Source: Hyperoodon ampullatus (Eukaryota; Chordata; Mammalia; Artiodactyla; Ziphiidae). From it: a stretch of 64,000 nucleotides of DNA. Position numbers and translations under genes: made by a program. The notes below the pieces were generated by a model. The model did not search any database, was not told the origin of the DNA, and saw nothing but the letters and a program-made list of their open reading frames with translations. Position 1 is the stretch's first letter. Each line of letters begins with the position of its first letter. This document shows positions 1-12,190 of the stretch, piece by piece. The stretch is from positions 201,439,654 through 201,503,653 of the forward strand of contig OX457056.1 in the NCBI GenBank assembly GCA_949752795.1, in the 5' to 3' direction.

Positions 1-1427
1 GCCCCAAGCAAGCACACCTGGGCTTTTAAGTGCCTGGCGGCCTGAAGCCACACCCCACGCTGACGTGCAGGGCCACACATGCACGGGCTGCTCTTCCCAG
101 CAAAGGTGCCTGCAGCAGGGACACCAGCTCCTAATCCTCCCCAGAGCTGGAGGTCAGGGAGATGCAGAATTCACTCTTCTGAGAGCAAAGAACTGGGGGC
201 AGAGCAGAGAGATGGAGCATTGCCGTGAGTTTGAGGGAGTAGGTGGAGTGGTAGGACAGTGATTGGGACCTGCAGAGGGGACAGAGAGGGAAGCACAGGG
301 GTGACTGCCAAGACCCCCCCCCCCCCCCGACACACACACACCCCTCCAGGCTGTTATCTGATTTCCTTCCTTTTGAGTTCAGCCCCAGGACAGGAGCCAT
401 TTCCATGGCCTCACACTGACATCTTGTGGCTACCCCTAGGATTGTAGGCAACGCCAGGCGGCACTTGTATCCTGTGGAGAAGCACGGCCCTACCTAATTG
501 GGACCATAATGAGCAAGAAAATAGGTCTGATCCTTGGGTGCCCTGTCCCATGCACAGCAGCCAGGAAGTACAGCGGGGGCTAACATGTACCTCAAGCAGG
601 GACAGGTGGAAGAACAGGAAGCTGCTTTGGGAAAAGGCTTCAGGGGCACATGGTGACAAAGGGGACTAGAGAAAAATAAATGCTTAAGGGAATTCCAGTC
701 TGTGGTGGAGATGTAACCCTGTTCTCCCGCAGCCCCAGTATGAGGTAGGGAAACGTGACCCTGACTCATGGGGCTGCAGTCTAAGGAGGAGATGCAGCCT
801 TTCCCCAGGGATCCCCCTCCTGAAGGAAAAGACTCAGGCCTGGCCTCACAGAAGCACTGTCTGATGGGGAGCACTTGGCCCCCTCACAGAGAGCCTAATT
901 ATAGGGAGGAGGCGTAAGGTACCGCTCTGCCCTAAGTTATCCTCTAATTTTGAGGAGGGAAAAAACCCAGCCCCCATCAGGGACCCCAGTCCTATCTGAA
1001 AAGTATGCAATTTAGGGGTTCAGAAGCTCTCAGCTCTCCCAGCTTCCCATGCCAAGCCCTAGTCTGAAATTCTGAAATAGACATGATTTCTGTGTCTGAA
1101 TCTGTAGCCTAGGGCTGGGAAGAGAGTTGAGGAAGGAGTTTGGGGGAGGTAGGTCCTCCCCAACCAGCCCCATCCATTCTGAAGAGGTCTGGCGAGTAGT
1201 GGGGGAGGTCCACGCCTCCCAGATCTTCCCGGAGGTAGCCCTGACTGGAGTCCCAGCCCTGTCCCAGGACTCTCCTGAATCCATTCCTCCTTCTGGAGCC
1301 TCCTGCCACTCTGGAGCCAGGTCTCAGTCGCCCAGAGCTGACAGATCACACGCACACACGAGGCAGAGACTATGGGTTCCCAGCCTGGAGCCAGGGAACC
1401 CTGGAGGTGCTAGGCTGATGAGTTTGT
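1..1427. other. Intergenic, no gene seen
   Basis: Moderately GC-rich DNA with a C-run followed by CA repeats (about 314-350). Short open frames on both strands resemble no protein I know. By synteny with human this is probably the PAX2-SLF2 interval. Confidence 0.6.
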
Positions 1428-1599
1428 TATAAATTAGAGACTCATTAAGAGAAGGTGAGGAGGGTTCTGTAACAGCTTTCGGGGCCCATCTTTTCGATTT
1501 CTTGTTCAGTTTGTTTATTGCGATTGTTCCTGTCTCATAAGCTTATTGCAAAACCAATAAAAATGATCTATTCAGAGAGGGGAGCTGCTCTTTTGACTG
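1428..1599. promoter_or_regulatory. Duplicated non-coding element, copy A
   Basis: AT-rich, non-repetitive DNA that recurs at 5693-5865 in the same orientation. Identical blocks are 1428-1450 (23 nt), 1492-1506 (15 nt) and 1543-1564 (22 nt, containing TTGCAAAACCAATAAAAAT). Diverged sequence lies between them, but spacing is kept to within 1 nt. The cores contain homeodomain-type (TTTATTG, TCATTAA) and CCAAT motifs. No coding potential is evident. A regulatory role is inference; a member of an unrecognised ancient repeat family is the alternative. Confidence 0.6.
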
Positions 1600-2364
1600 G
1601 TAAGCTGCCGCTTGGTGCTGGACCCCACCCCATCCCCTCCGGGTGGCTGCAGCCCCAGCCTGGTTGACCAGCTGTCTCCCGCCGCGGGGTCAGCAGAGGG
1701 TGCCAGATTCCTGCTCACCAGAAACTGTGTGCACCTGCCATGCAGCCACCCTGGGCTGGCCTCAGGCCTCCAACCTGGCCCCATCACCCCAATGACCCCT
1801 GTACCCCAGCCCTCCAGCTCACCTCTGATGGACTCACCAGGTCTGAGCTGAGCACATGTCAGGGTTCAGTTGTGGGGAAATGGGAGGCCAGGATGGGGAC
1901 CCAGGGATGGTCACTGGAGCCTGGAATTTGGGGTAGACTTTGCCTCAGTTTCCTTTTCTGTGCCTTGGCAAGACTATACTTTTAGCATGGGGTTCCCTAC
2001 CCTGAGGTAGCCCTGAGGGGTGGTGATTAGAGCAGAGGAGGCCACAGAGGTTCTCTAGTATCAGAAGTCCTGGCTTTGACCTTGATGACAGAAGAGAGGC
2101 CCATGGCCTCTTTCTTGCACATCCAGGAACCTAGTCCCAGTTGGGGTCAGGGGCCCAGGAACCCCTCTCCTCAGTGAGATGGCTCTCATCCCTATCCCTG
2201 TTCCACCAATGACATCAGTCCATTTAGTGACTCTAATATTCCCGAGACATCATGGATTTTCTCATGCTGCTGGCTCCTGGTTTCAGAGGCTTTCGGTTTA
2301 TTATTGTGGGGAGTGTAGGGTTGAGGGGAGTCAGAGAGATGCCCACAGACTCCTTCACCGACCA
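1600..2364. other. Intergenic, no gene seen
   Basis: GC-rich unique sequence with only short open frames in several phases and no recognisable repeat or coding signature. Confidence 0.55.
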
Positions 2365-2525
2365 TATAGAACTTCAGAGTGTCAGAGCCGGGAGGGACTT
2401 CCGAGATCACTCTCTCCAGCGCCTTCATGCTTCAGGTACAGAATTAGGGTCAGAGACATGCAGTGACTTTGCCCAAGTTCCACAGCTAGTGAGTGGGGGA
2501 GCTGGGCCTAGAACCCAAGGGGACG
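2365..2525 (-). repeat. MIR-related ancient SINE
   Basis: Contains the typical mammalian core in reverse orientation: AGGGTCAGAGACATGCAGTG, then TTTGCCCAAG and CACAGCTAGTGAGTGG. Degraded; the exact subfamily is not assigned. Confidence 0.65.
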
Positions 2526-2949
2526 GACCCTTGCACCATTGCTCTGTGTCTTTGCTGGTTTATCTGGCTCATGTCAGAGAGCGCTGCCTCACGTGTCAGG
2601 CCCCACAGCCAAAGCAGATAACAGGCTTCCTTTTCCTCCTCGCTGCCTGACAACAGGCTTGTTTTCTCTAAAGCAAAATCAGTGTCTTTCCTCAAGGCCG
2701 ACACACCGACTCTGACCAAGGGCCCTGAGGAGGGGAAGAACCTTGCACGGAGGCCTTTAGAGCTTCTCTGACATTTCAAAGAGATAGCATCAATGGACTC
2801 GTCCTCTGTTTATCTTGGACAAGGAGGACAAGAGGTGAAGGTGGGTAAGAAAGAGCAGAAGTTTTCAAGCAGCAGAGTATCTCAAGGACTTGGCACATCT
2901 TCAGAGAGAATCACATCAACATTTTCCCTTGATCTCCCTGCACTTGTCT

Positions 2950-3235
2950 ATTTTAACAAATACTATATAGCACTTCCTATGTGTCAGGCACTGTTCTAAG
3001 TGCTTTACATATTAATTTATTGATTTGATTTGATTCATATTACGTATTTATTGAATCCTCTTAATACCCCCATGAGGCAGGCACTACTATTAGTCCCACT
3101 TTACAGAAGAGGAAACCAAGTCACAGAGAGGTGAGCAGCTTGCCCAAGGCCTCACACCTAGGAAGGGGTGGCGTCACCATTCAAAGCCAGGCAACCTGGC
3201 TCTGGTCCACCACGCTGTGCACCCTGTCTTTACAG
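2950..3235 (-). repeat. MIR SINE, near full length
   Basis: Reverse-orientation MIR: ATGTGTCAGGCACTGTTCTA, then CCACTTTACAGAAGAGGAAA and the gene-like end CAGGCAACCTGGCTCTGGTC. Confidence 0.85.
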
Positions 3236-5692
3236 AAGCCTCAGCACAGCGGCTGGTGGGACTCCTGTGACCTGGGGAGAAAGGCTCTGAGCATTCAGAA
3301 GGGATAAGACATCCTTGGGGCCCAGTGCAGTCTCCTCAAGTCTATCTCTTGTTCACCACCACCCTGGCCACCTCTGCCCCTAGCTTACTTTACAGCCAAT
3401 GTGTTATGGTTGGGCAGGCCAAAGGAACCATAGGCAGCCTGGACCATGGGTCCCTCCCACACCAGCCCTGTTTGGGAGCCTTCCGCTGGGTTCCGGAAGC
3501 CAGAGCTCTGGGTGCAGGGCTGAGCATCCACCGCCCAGTTGCTCATGAAGCCTTGCTGCCTCCCACGCAGCCGCCTGTCCTGACATCTCTGAGAGGGCCT
3601 TTGATTAAAGAGACAAGTGACTTTGCCCATTCTATTGATCAGAATAAATTACTAGGAACTAATTTATGGGCCTCCCCACAGCCGATGACATGGTGGATTG
3701 TGCGCTCTTGGTCAGTAAATTGGATTGTCAGGCTAGATTATTGGTTCGTATACAGTTATCTCTCATAGCAATATCAGGCAGCCCAGGTAGAGGAGTGAAA
3801 TCCTTTTTCTGCTGCCAGATGCCAGGATGTCATGAGGCCTCCTCGAAGGCTGGTGGGGAGGGGCGGGGAGGGAAGAGGAGGAGAGGGGAGGCGAGGCGAG
3901 GCGAGGCCTCTGTGCAGGATGCTTATTAATTAGTGCAGCATCACAGCATTAAAAGAACATTAGTGTGGAATCGTCTGCACAGTGATGGGGAAATGACATT
4001 GTGGGCCTCCTCCTGATTCTCCAGCTATGGCTCTGCTGGGTAGAGGCAGGGAGGGGCTTGATGAGCAGACCGGGGGATGGGAAAGATAAAGGGTCGGGAG
4101 GATACGGGGCCAAGAAGAGGGGAAGGGAAAGAAGAGGCCACATTTGCTGGGAGTTGCAAGCAGAGCAGGTCTGCTAAGTGCCAGCGTCGCCAAGCCCCAC
4201 GCGGGGGAAATGGAGCTGCCGTTCTGCTCCGTACATCACAGCCAACGATGAAAAGTTCTAGAGCTGGGATTTCTCAGGCAATTTGGCCAGTGATGCATGG
4301 GGCAGTAGATCCTCGCGCACTCTTCCATGCTTCTGCCAAGCCAGCAATAACAAAAACTTATTTTTTGCCAGGGAAACGGATATGAGTCAGGCAGCCCATC
4401 AGGAGTAAGGGGGGCTTTACCACGCCACTGCGATTTGTACCGCTCGGCTGTTTCCCCGAGCTCTGAAGACCTGCCAGGAGGTGACAAAGGCGAGACAATT
4501 TCGAGTTCACAGTCCTGTGTCCTCGAAGCATAACAGCATGCCATAGAAGGGGACTTTCAGGGGCTGTGGGTTGCAGAGTCAGCGGTCTCTTCCCCCAAGC
4601 CCACTGAGGAGGGGGAAACAAGGTGAACAGGAGGAGTGCAGCAGAGATGAGGCGCTGGAGAAACCTGTAGCCCTTTCCTGGCCGTGAATTCCTAGGAGAG
4701 GCACCCACTGCTCCTTCCTCACGCAGGGCATGGCAGGAAGCGGGGAAGGGGGTGGTGTTGGTGAGCCAAGCTGGCCGAGGGCATGAGAGCATAAACGTCC
4801 CCAGTGAAAGCGCTCTGTGCTCTCCTGCCATGGGCTGCCAGGGTCTTCCCCATGCAGGGCCCGGGGTCATCCAGTCCCTGAACGGGTGGGTATGGAAACC
4901 CATTTGATCTTGTTTTTTCCCTTTCACTGTTGAGGAATGAGCCCTGAGGAGGCCTGCACTTTCTTTGAGGCGTGATCAGGAACACAGAGAACCCTTCTTT
5001 GGGCTGCGGCCTCAGGGGAAATGTTCCAACAGCGAACGGAGCCCTTCTGACTCCAGCTATCACTCATCTGACACCGCCAGTAACCCCGCAAGTAAATACC
5101 CACTGGCAGAGACCCAAGGCCTCCAGCTCGCTTGAGTTGCCACTGAGTACAACAGCCAGGAGGTCTCATCATTGTCACAAAGGTACCGAGTTCATCCCCC
5201 TCACCACTTGGTGCTGCTTAGCAGACAGGGGGCAGGCAGATGTGGGTCCTCAGAAAACACACAGCACCATGGACTAAAAATATTCTGCACATTTCAAAAC
5301 ATAAAGGTCGGAGGTTTAAAGGGTGAAAAACCCCTTCCCCAGCCTCAGGATGCTTTTTGTTCCCATCCTAGTCCCTTGGCTCTCCAAAAGTTAAATTGTG
5401 GTCTTTGGTCATTTCAGCATGAGTTTTTATCCTGGTTACTCTCCCTTTCTGCCCTCCATTGATAAATATGAAATGAAAAAAGGCAAACCCTCAAAGACAG
5501 AGGAAACAGTGCTAGGACCAGAGCCCCAAGCCCCAAAGCTGTGCCACCCGCTCCTGTCTGGCTCCGCTGTGTCCTGGCTTCCATTACAGCAGCTCTGCAG
5601 AAACAAGCACGCAAGCCACCACAGCACACCAGCCTCCGAGATGGAAAAGTTTGCAAAGCTTGGAAAAAGAAAAGTGGGCCTTCTAGCCGGTC
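3236..5692. other. Unique intergenic block, possible regulatory DNA
   Basis: No repeat, exon or long credible frame was found. The part from 3600 to 4540 has AT-rich motifs of homeodomain type (TTGATTAAAG, AATTTATGG, GCTTATTAATTAGTGC) amid CpG-containing unique sequence. A purine-rich GAGGCGAGGC tandem lies at about 3885-3908. Conservation is not tested. Confidence 0.4.
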
Positions 5693-5865
5693 TATAAATT
5701 AGAGACTCATTAAGAAGAGGCGCGAAGGAGGCGCGAAGGGCTTGGGGGGCCTGTGCCTTTCGATTTCTTGTTGAGCTGGTTTATTGCTATTGTTTCTATT
5801 TCATACGTTTATTGCAAAACCAATAAAAATTATCTATTAAGAGCAGGAAACTCATCTTTTGACTT
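5693..5865. promoter_or_regulatory. Duplicated non-coding element, copy B
   Basis: The second copy of the 1428-1599 element. The matching identical blocks are 5693-5715, 5758-5772 and 5809-5830. Between the first two blocks it has a GCGCGAAGG repeat that copy A lacks. The cores are far better preserved than the linkers, as expected of selected binding sites rather than a neutral recent duplication. Confidence 0.6.
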
Positions 5866-8234
5866 GTTGGTGGAGGTTTCTACAGAATAACCTTTAACTG
5901 GTCCAACATGTCTGCAGGAGAGAAGCAGGCCCCGGGTAGATGCCTCCCGAGGTCAGCCAAGCAGCGAGTAGGAACGCCCAGTCTTGGGGGAGGGGAAAGC
6001 ACCCTCTCCAGAACCTGCCAAGAGCAGAGGGTGAAACTCTAACCAGTGGAGAGCTATACAGTGTTTCATTCATCCCACTTTAAAATGTTTCGATTGGTTG
6101 AACGCATTTAAAATTTGAGACTTTTCACCAAAATAGGCTGATATCTAGCGTCTCTTAAAAAATGGGAATATCATACTGGGCCTCGTTCTCACTGTTTCCA
6201 GCGGAGAGACAGTGTCTTGTCTTCACAGGACTCATGCCCTCCTTTCACCCACAGCGCTCAGCCAGATTGCTATATATTTACATTACCTGCCTGACACCTG
6301 TAATCGTGTAAGTTTGCAACTCCTACCTTAGAGAATCAGGTTGGAGGGGGAGACAGCTAAAATTTCATTTATGGACCTACTCTTGAAATAAAAATTTCTG
6401 AGAATGCTTCGAAATCAGACTGATAAAATTTTTCTTCCAAGATTCCCAACAGAAGGCCTGAGCCTTGTCCCAGGTGGACGGGAAGGGAGCTAACATGTGT
6501 TGCAGGCCTGTGTGCTTGGCTCAACACTCCTTTTTTTTTTACGTGCATTATCCCCATAAGTTGAAGCTGGAAGGTGTCCGTGATGTGCCCAGGGGCAAAG
6601 GATAATATAGCCCTCAGCCCAAGAACACCGGCCCTAGAAGAACCCAGAAACCATCTCCCTGGTTTTGAAGAAGGAACAGAATGTCCACAGTGTTATTCTC
6701 CCAGGCCTTGAGAGGATGCCTTTAGGGAAGATTCACAACCAATTGCGGGAAAATCCACCCAACTGTGACTCAAGTTAGAACTTGCCTCCAGAATTACCAA
6801 CACCCCTAAATCTAGTGAAAGGGAACCACAGGGTCTTTGATAATCACTCTGTCAGGTCACGGGATGGTGACTAATGGGCCTAGAGGAGGAGACGCTGAAA
6901 AACACTCTAGGAAATAAATTTGGGTGATTAAATTTCAAGGCAGTTCATGGAACAGCAACCTGAGGCCTAAACTAAGCCATCAAGTTACCAAGAGAATCAA
7001 GATTTCAATTTAACCACTGCTGCCCAGGAACCAAGTCTGAGTCTGCAATATATTAGTGGGTTAGGAGGAGGTACCCCCCAGAACTTTCAGAGTGACCCTG
7101 ACATCTTCCCAACTCCAGCCATTCCTTCCCAAAGGCCAGCCAGTAATAAGTCCAGGAAAGTATTGCCTTTCCCCAGTTATTACATAATTCTGAGTCTTTA
7201 AGGAAAAAAATCATCTCTCACCTGAATAAGGGAGATGGGGCTTGGCGAGGGCCTCCAATCAGGCACAGGCTAGTGCTGTGCACAAATCTCTAAGAGACTC
7301 TCAGTTTACTAAACTAACAGAAGAGGCCCAAATTCCTCCAATTCTCTGCTATTTCCGTTGAATGCAGTGTACCCTGATTGGACCTCATCCCCAAACAGTC
7401 ACGGTCTAATGTCTGGGGCATAATCCCCCTGTAGCTGAATCACACCCCAGGTACCCTTAAGCTTTGCAGGTGAACGCACCCCGTGCTCTAAGGTAAGAAC
7501 CCTAGTCTGATTCCCCCATCAGATACTGGCCATGCCCGCTGTTTATAGTCCCCGGGGCATAACTTTAACTTGTTTGTTTCTTTTTGAGTAACGCCAGGGT
7601 GGAGAGCCTTAGAGCCGAGCTGGCCTCTGTGATGGAGGAGCCCAGGCGGGAAGGCTTAGCTACCGCAGCTGCTCCCATCTCTCTCTCTTGCTCAATCTCT
7701 TCCTCTCTCGAGGTTTCACCTCTCTCTGCCCTGGCTCCACCAGCTGTTTCCTGCAAATCCAGCTGAGACAGCTGCTGGCCTACCATGCTAAATTTCCAGG
7801 GGCCCTGGAACCCCTTGACTCTCTTGGCCCAAATGCGGGCAAATCTCAGGCGTCCAGACAAGGCTAAGATTGTTCAAAAAGTACTTCACTAGGAAACTGG
7901 GGGGAACGCCAGAAAAGTAAATTACAAAAGCAGAGAAACAGACAGCTTATAGAGCACAGATTCCTTCTCCCAGAATGACTCAAGTCTAGACACAGGAAAG
8001 TTTGTTGTAAGAATACGTGAATAAGAAAGATGGGGGGAAAGGGAGAGAAGAAAAGCTACAGCTTGTTGGACACCCACGTCTCCTGCCTCTCACTCCTTCT
8101 CAGTTCTTTAAGGCTTGGATACAGAATAAAGATGCTCACACTTTAGCCAGAGATAGAGGTTAACAGAGATAGAGGCGATGGCCATGCCTGATGGAGCTCT
8201 TAGTTGCCTTCAGAAACTGCCATCCAGGCCCCTT
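5866..8234. other. Intergenic, no gene seen
   Basis: Unique sequence with short frames only. The leucine- and serine-rich frame around 7584-7766 is low-complexity and unsupported. Confidence 0.5.
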
Positions 8235-8246
8235 CCTCTCTCTCTG

Positions 8247-8278
<32 letters not shown>

Positions 8279-8303
8279 TGTCTCTCTCTGTCTCTCTCTC
8301 TTT
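8235..8303. repeat. (TC)n microsatellite
   Basis: About 69 bp of CT dinucleotides interrupted by GTCT units. Open frames through it (Leu/Ser or Arg/Glu runs) are artefacts. Confidence 0.95.
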
Positions 8304-8984
8304 TCGCTGTGCAGCGAGGCTTCAGGCCCCTGTCTTGATCCAGCTCCCAGAGCTGGGCTATCTGCACATCTGTCCTGCCCTTTGGTAAGGGTTCCTGACC
8401 AGGCCCCTGGACAAAGGAAGGCACTTCTCTATCCCCTTCTTCTTACAGGGGCTCCAGGCTGCCCCTTCCAGGGAGCTCAGTGAATACAACCTTCTCCCTA
8501 AGGCTGCTTCTACCTGTCCTTAGAGTTAAAATCTTGGTCTCTTGGTCTGCTGAGGTACTGGGCCTCTTGAGTTAATGGCCAACTGGCAAGATGATGGTGA
8601 AGCCACTATCCCAGAAGCCTTTCTCCTCTGAGCTTCTAACCCTGGCAACTCCCTCAGGTGCCCTGTCCTACCCTGTTCAGATGCCTACCCAGCACAGGTG
8701 ACCTTCCTGCATTCTATCACTACAGTGGAGTTCAAAAGCACAAATACTTATCCATTATCAATAAGAACTCAAAAGCTGTTCTCTCAGAACACTTCCAGAA
8801 GGGGTGTAGCATATGTTGGGTGGTGCTTCTAATTTCCACCTCAAGATCTAGGCTCAGCCGAGCTCCACTTCCAAAGGTCCCATCACTTAAAGGAAATTTC
8901 CATCTGCCTCATTCATCAGCACCTCAGTATCCATTATCCAACTCGCCCCCAACCTAATTTGTCATCTCAACACTGCCAGGGAGC

Positions 8985-9160
8985 TGAGATTTATTAGTTC
9001 TACAATAGGCTGTGGGTTCCAACCCTGGATTTGTCACCTATTAGCTGGATGACCTCAGTTAAGCAATTTAACCTGAACTGCTTTCTTTCTGTGAAATGGG
9101 GATGAGTGTTTGTAGCTCCCTCTCATGGCTGATGTGAGGAATTAACAGAATTACATCTTT
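8985..9160 (+). repeat. MIR SINE
   Basis: Forward MIR: TGTGGGTTCCAACCCTGGAT, then CACCTATTAGCTGGATGACC, TGTGAAATGGGGATGA and a run-out into GAGGAATTAACAGAATT. Confidence 0.8.
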
Positions 9161-11590
9161 AAAAATAGATACACAGATATAGATATAGATAAATACACTC
9201 CCTTTCTTAGGCAAACTGGTGCTTCATATCAACTCTCCAATATCCTTCAGTGATGCTACCGTTTCCAGAAAAGTCGGCCTCCTCCGTGAGACAGTGATGC
9301 CTGCAGGAGTATCCTATCTCCATGTGACAGACTTCTCATTATAAATGAATAAATTCACATTCTCATTTTAGGCATCAGTCTTTCAAGCCTGATTAATATG
9401 CTTTTGCTACCAGGACAAAGATCTGTTTCTAGCTGCACGCAAAATGAGTTTTCTGAACCTGTAAGGTTGAGGGTCAAATCTTGGACCAGGGAAAAGTCTT
9501 CAAGTTAATGTCTATCCCCTGAGAAACCTCCCAGAAGACAGCCGGGTCACCACCCCCAGGACAACTGGTCACCCCTATCTCTGACAGCCCTGGGCTTGCT
9601 GCCTCTTCTCCGTTTGTAACTGTTCTACATTGGGCACGGGAGTTCACGTATAGCAGGTGTTTGGGATCGAGTTGTTTTGTCAGCGTGTGGCTAGGTGGGC
9701 GGACGGTTGAGTGGGTCACAGGGAATTTGTGCCTCTTTCTGAGGATGGTAAGAAGCAGTGGTGGCCTAGCAACAGGGGAATCAGCCTAGCAACAGGGGCG
9801 GGAGGCGGGGCCTGCTGGAATCGTGTAGAATGGCTGACGGAGAGGCAGACAGAAAAGGAGACCTTTCTGGAGCTTGTCAAGCTGGGGTCTCAGGCCAAAA
9901 AGAGAAAGCACATCCACAGACACCAGGAGAGAAGCGTGGGAGGCAGGGCAGGAATAGAGGCAGCCTTTTTGGAAACGTTAGAAACCCAAACTGGAAAAAG
10001 CCAGGTGCCTTTCCCAAAGTGCGCTGAAGCACAGAGAAGCCCTCCCCACCGCGACCTGAGTGAGCTGATGCCCCACATGGACACATTCTTTGGAGAGGAT
10101 AGCACCTTTCCTGCACTCCAATTTGCAAGGGTACAACTGGATATGCTTTCACATGTGCTGTCAGGTCTGGAATTTGTGCAAGTCAGAAGGCCACAACCCC
10201 CTGGAAGGTATAAAGACCTATATTCACTTAAAAATCAATCCGGAGGCAGAATAAGCAACTTTCCAGCACAGTCTGTCTAGGGCAAGGAACCATTAAGAAC
10301 TCAGACCGTTCTGGCATGAATCGCTTCCCTCTTCCCTCTTTTCCACCCATCACAGGAAAAGGGCTTGGACAGCCCCTCCTGGGAACTTTCAAGACCCTCC
10401 CCTGAAGAGAAGAAAAATTGTCATCAGCCTTTGACCTGATTAATAATTAAAACTGCTGAGTCTGAGTTGCCCCTAACAGCGAGGTGCTCCAAAACCCCAG
10501 CAAACTTTAACAAATAACCAGCCCACTCAGGGGTTAGAGGAAGCTTTTTTCACTAGACAAACTGACAATTAGCCACTATTCAGATCCCCCTCTAGTCTTA
10601 GCATATTGGTTCTCCTTTGAAAGTGGCTCGGCATGGGGTAGAATTTTTGGCCTTGAGTTTAGAACTACTGTGCATAAAATCAAAGCAAGGAAGCCATCAG
10701 TTGAGAGAATAGAGGCTGTTTGGGGATTAGTGATTTCGGAGTTAGATTTCTAATAACTTGAGCGGTGGGTTAGGAATGTCCTCCAGGAGCATCAGGCAGT
10801 CAACACCGTGGGACATGTCCCCACATTGAACTGCAAAGCAGTGAGTCACCACCCTAGAGGGTGGAAGTACAAAATGGCATGAACTGCAGCTCAGCAGTGC
10901 TACACGGTAATCTGCCTTTTGTAACCGCTGCAGGCTGCATCTGACGCTTACCATCTTGGGGTTACATGTGAAACCCCAAGTTGGGCTCAAAGTTTTCTCC
11001 CCAAAGAGCCACAAATACAGGCATCCCCACATCGGGAACCATTCTTCGAGAACAAAGGGAGGAGAGTGGGTGAGATGGGAGAAGGCAGGAGGGGCAGGCA
11101 TTCAAACTGCTCATTTTCCTCCAGGAAGCATAAGGCCCAGCCACTACGGTGGGTGAGCAAAGCAAATTGGTAGTGGGTGATCCAGATTGCATCGCAGAGT
11201 CTTGCCTGCTTTCCAGGCACTTACTGAACTTTATAACTCTTTTGGGGGTAAGGCACAAAAATCCAGGGTTTCTTATTGACCAGTGGGGCAGAGGGAGTTT
11301 GAGCTGGCTGGTCCAGGCCTGCTGCTTTTCCACAATACTGTACTGTATTCCATCAGGAGATTTTTTTTTTTAATATTTTTTTTAAATGGGGGAGGGAGCT
11401 GGAAAATCACGAAGTGAACAGCAGCTGCAGGCACTTCAAGATTGCAATAGCTCAGCCTAGAAAGTACTAGAAAAATCCATTTTTCAGCGATGGAGAAGGC
11501 AGAAGATAGAAGTGGGCAGTTGGCTGCTCACCCTAGGCATGTGGAGGGGAGGAAGGCAGTTCTGTGAGGATAAATTTCCTTTTTATTCCT
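9161..11590. other. Intergenic, no gene supported
   Basis: The longest frame (9711-10280, 189 codons) starts with GTG, resembles no known protein, and has no splice or codon pattern that I would trust. The rest is unique or strongly decayed sequence. Confidence 0.5.
9764..9798 (+). promoter_or_regulatory. Two tandem RFX/X-box-like sites
   Basis: GCCTAGCAACAGGGG occurs at 9764-9778 and again at 9784-9798, a 20-bp period, followed by a GC-rich stretch (GGGGCGGGAGGCGGGGCC). CCTAGCAAC is the RFX half-site known from MHC class II X boxes. Function here is inference, as no gene start is visible nearby. Confidence 0.4.
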
Positions 11591-12060
11591 TTTCGTTTTA
11601 ATTGAAGTATGACCTTACAAACAGTAAAGTGGATGGTACATAATGTATGGCTTGATGAAAGTATATATGTATTCGTGTCATCACTAGTCAGACCAAATGT
11701 AAAGCATTACCACCACCCCAGAAGTTTCCCTTGTATCCCCTCAGTCAATATGCATCCATCCTCTAAAAGTAGCCACTGTTCTACCCTATCTCAGGATAAG
11801 GTTTGCCTGTTTTTGAACTTCATATAAATGGGACCATAGAGTATGTACTCTTTCGAGTCCATCTCCGTATGCACAACATAATATCTCTGAGATTCGTCTA
11901 TGTTGTTGTTTATTTATCCATTCTACTGAAAGAACATTGGTGTTACTTCCAGTTTTTTTTCTATTATGCGTAAAGCTGCCATGAGTGTTCTTATACACAT
12001 CTTTTGGTGGATGTTAGCACTCATTTCTGTTGGGTATATACTTGAGTGGAATTGCTGGGC
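11591..12060 (-). mobile_element. L1 fragment (old, antisense)
   Basis: Antisense L1 end: TTTTAATTGAAGTATGACCT, then TTCATATAAATGGGACCATA and TTGGGTATATACTTGAGTGG, ending at ATTGCTGGGCTG. Too decayed to code. Confidence 0.8.
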
Positions 12061-12079
12061 TGTTTATTTATTTAAAAAA

Positions 12080-12190
12080 CACAACCTGAACTCAAGGAGA
12101 GCAAAGACCACATCCGTCTTTTTCAGTGCTATATCCCCAGAGCTTGTCACAAAGTAGGTACTTAGTAAATATCTTTGGAAAGAATATTGA
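12080..12190. repeat. L2 3'-end fragment
   Basis: Typical L2 tail: AGTGCTATATCCCCAGAGCT, then TAGGTACTTAGTAAATATCT. Confidence 0.65.

Noticed and set aside
4358..4927. 189-codon frame on the - strand
   Set aside because: No family resemblance, overlapping frames in other phases, no exon borders.
8178..8483. Leu/Ser-rich and Arg/Glu-rich frames
   Set aside because: Translations of the (TC)n microsatellite.
9711..10280. 189-codon open frame on the + strand
   Set aside because: It starts with GTG, resembles no known protein, and has low-complexity and repeat-like flanks. A frame of this length is expected by chance in GC-rich DNA.
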